From: Mycobacterium alsense
GTDB lineage: Bacteria > Actinomycetota > Actinomycetes > Mycobacteriales > Mycobacteriaceae
Assembly (NCBI RefSeq): GCF_002086635.1
Contig: NZ_MVHD01000007.1
Coordinates: forward strand, 1-64,000
Length of the DNA: 64,000 nucleotides
Direction: 5' to 3'
The position numbers and the translations under genes were made by a program. Under the pieces are notes generated by a model that worked only from the letters and a program-made list of their open reading frames with translations, searched no databases and was not told the origin of the DNA. Positions 63,830-64,000 of the stretch are shown here, one piece after another; the first letter of the stretch is position 1, and each line of letters begins with the position of its first letter.

Positions 63830-64000
63830 ATGCGAGTGCCTCGTGCTGTCGCACAGTTCAATCGCCGTGTCACTAATCCTGTGGCTCGCTCGCTCACACC
63901 GTGGCTTCCATGCCTAGGCACGCTCGAGCACACCGGGCGCAAGTCAGGCAGGCATTATCGAACGCCCCTCTTGGTATTCAAGACCCGGGAGGGCTTCGTC
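63830..64000 (+). CDS. Ddn-family deazaflavin (F420)-dependent reductase, partial (runs off window end)
   Basis: 57 codons are open to the window edge. The start ATG 63830 follows AGAAAGGA. The sequence TLEHTGRKSGRHYRTPLLVF is the signature of the nitroreductase/quinone reductase family typified by Ddn, which uses reduced F420. It is 67 bp downstream of the epimerase gene and probably in the same operon. The C-terminal part is missing from the window. Confidence 0.75.
   Translation, partial: MRVPRAVAQFNRRVTNPVARSLTPWLPCLGTLEHTGRKSGRHYRTPLLVFKTREGFV

Noticed and set aside
1-64000. tRNA, rRNA, insertion sequences, phage genes, integrase or attachment sites
   Set aside because: I looked for tRNA-like cloverleaf ends, transposase or integrase motifs and flanking inverted repeats and saw none. 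A tRNAscan-SE and ISfinder run would be needed to exclude small elements.

Overview
The window looks like chromosome of a slow-growing, ESX-5-bearing Mycobacterium. Evidence: very high G+C with long spurious antisense ORFs, PE and PPE genes including a PPE-MPTR protein, an MPT64-type secreted protein, F420-type enzymes (LLM, Ddn family), NDMA-type alcohol dehydrogenase, and many class III cyclase fusions. I see no rRNA, tRNA, insertion sequence, phage or CRISPR array. The species cannot be fixed from the sequence alone.

Layout. (1) 1-2745: the start of a small secreted protein and a YihY/BrkB membrane protein, then the tail of the next operon. (2) 1657-7831, minus strand: a four-gene cassette of a fatty acyl-AMP ligase-ACP-thioester reductase, a ferritin-like di-iron protein, an epoxide-hydrolase-type enzyme and a PDR/VanB ferredoxin reductase. 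Together they could activate a fatty acid, reduce it to an aldehyde and oxidise it. (3) 8422-14000: small DNA-binding-like protein, lipid kinase, SDR, DMT-like transporter, an MPT64 paralogue and a lipoprotein. (4) 14120-15246: an Xre/MbcA-RES toxin-antitoxin pair. (5) 15364-36586: a regulatory and PE/PPE district with three large AAA/STAND-type ATPase regulators, two PE and two PPE genes and a free-standing PKS-type acyltransferase. One regulator is a 3025-residue protein (BTAD + cyclase + ATPase + TPR) whose C-terminal half is an array of about thirteen NTF2/SnoaL-like modules. (6) 36849-44582: an RsbV/RsbU-like pair, a TPM protein, a nitroreductase-HD-hydrolase operon, an LLM oxidoreductase and a small secreted protein. 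(7) 44595-49517, minus strand: a six-gene MoxR-DUF58-VWA cluster. (8) 49627-50964: an alpha/beta hydrolase-cyclase fusion.

(9) 51032 to the end is a catabolic island. It holds a BKACE-ferredoxin fusion, family III CoA-transferases (one single, one tandem double), an aldehyde dehydrogenase, an amidohydrolase, a P450, a TetR regulator, a 3Fe-4S ferredoxin, an NDMA-type alcohol dehydrogenase, a nucleoside-diphosphate-sugar-epimerase-like oxidoreductase and the start of a Ddn-family protein. Three near-identical 22-bp sites, each overlapping a -35 box with the same 18-bp spacer to the -10, tie the P450, the amidohydrolase operon and the CoA-transferase operon into one predicted regulon, probably of the adjacent TetR protein. 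A plausible order is P450 hydroxylation, alcohol and aldehyde oxidation, CoA activation, then C-C cleavage. The substrate is unknown.

Start codons were chosen from ribosome binding sites, overlaps and family N-termini. Functions come from motifs read by eye, without database searches.
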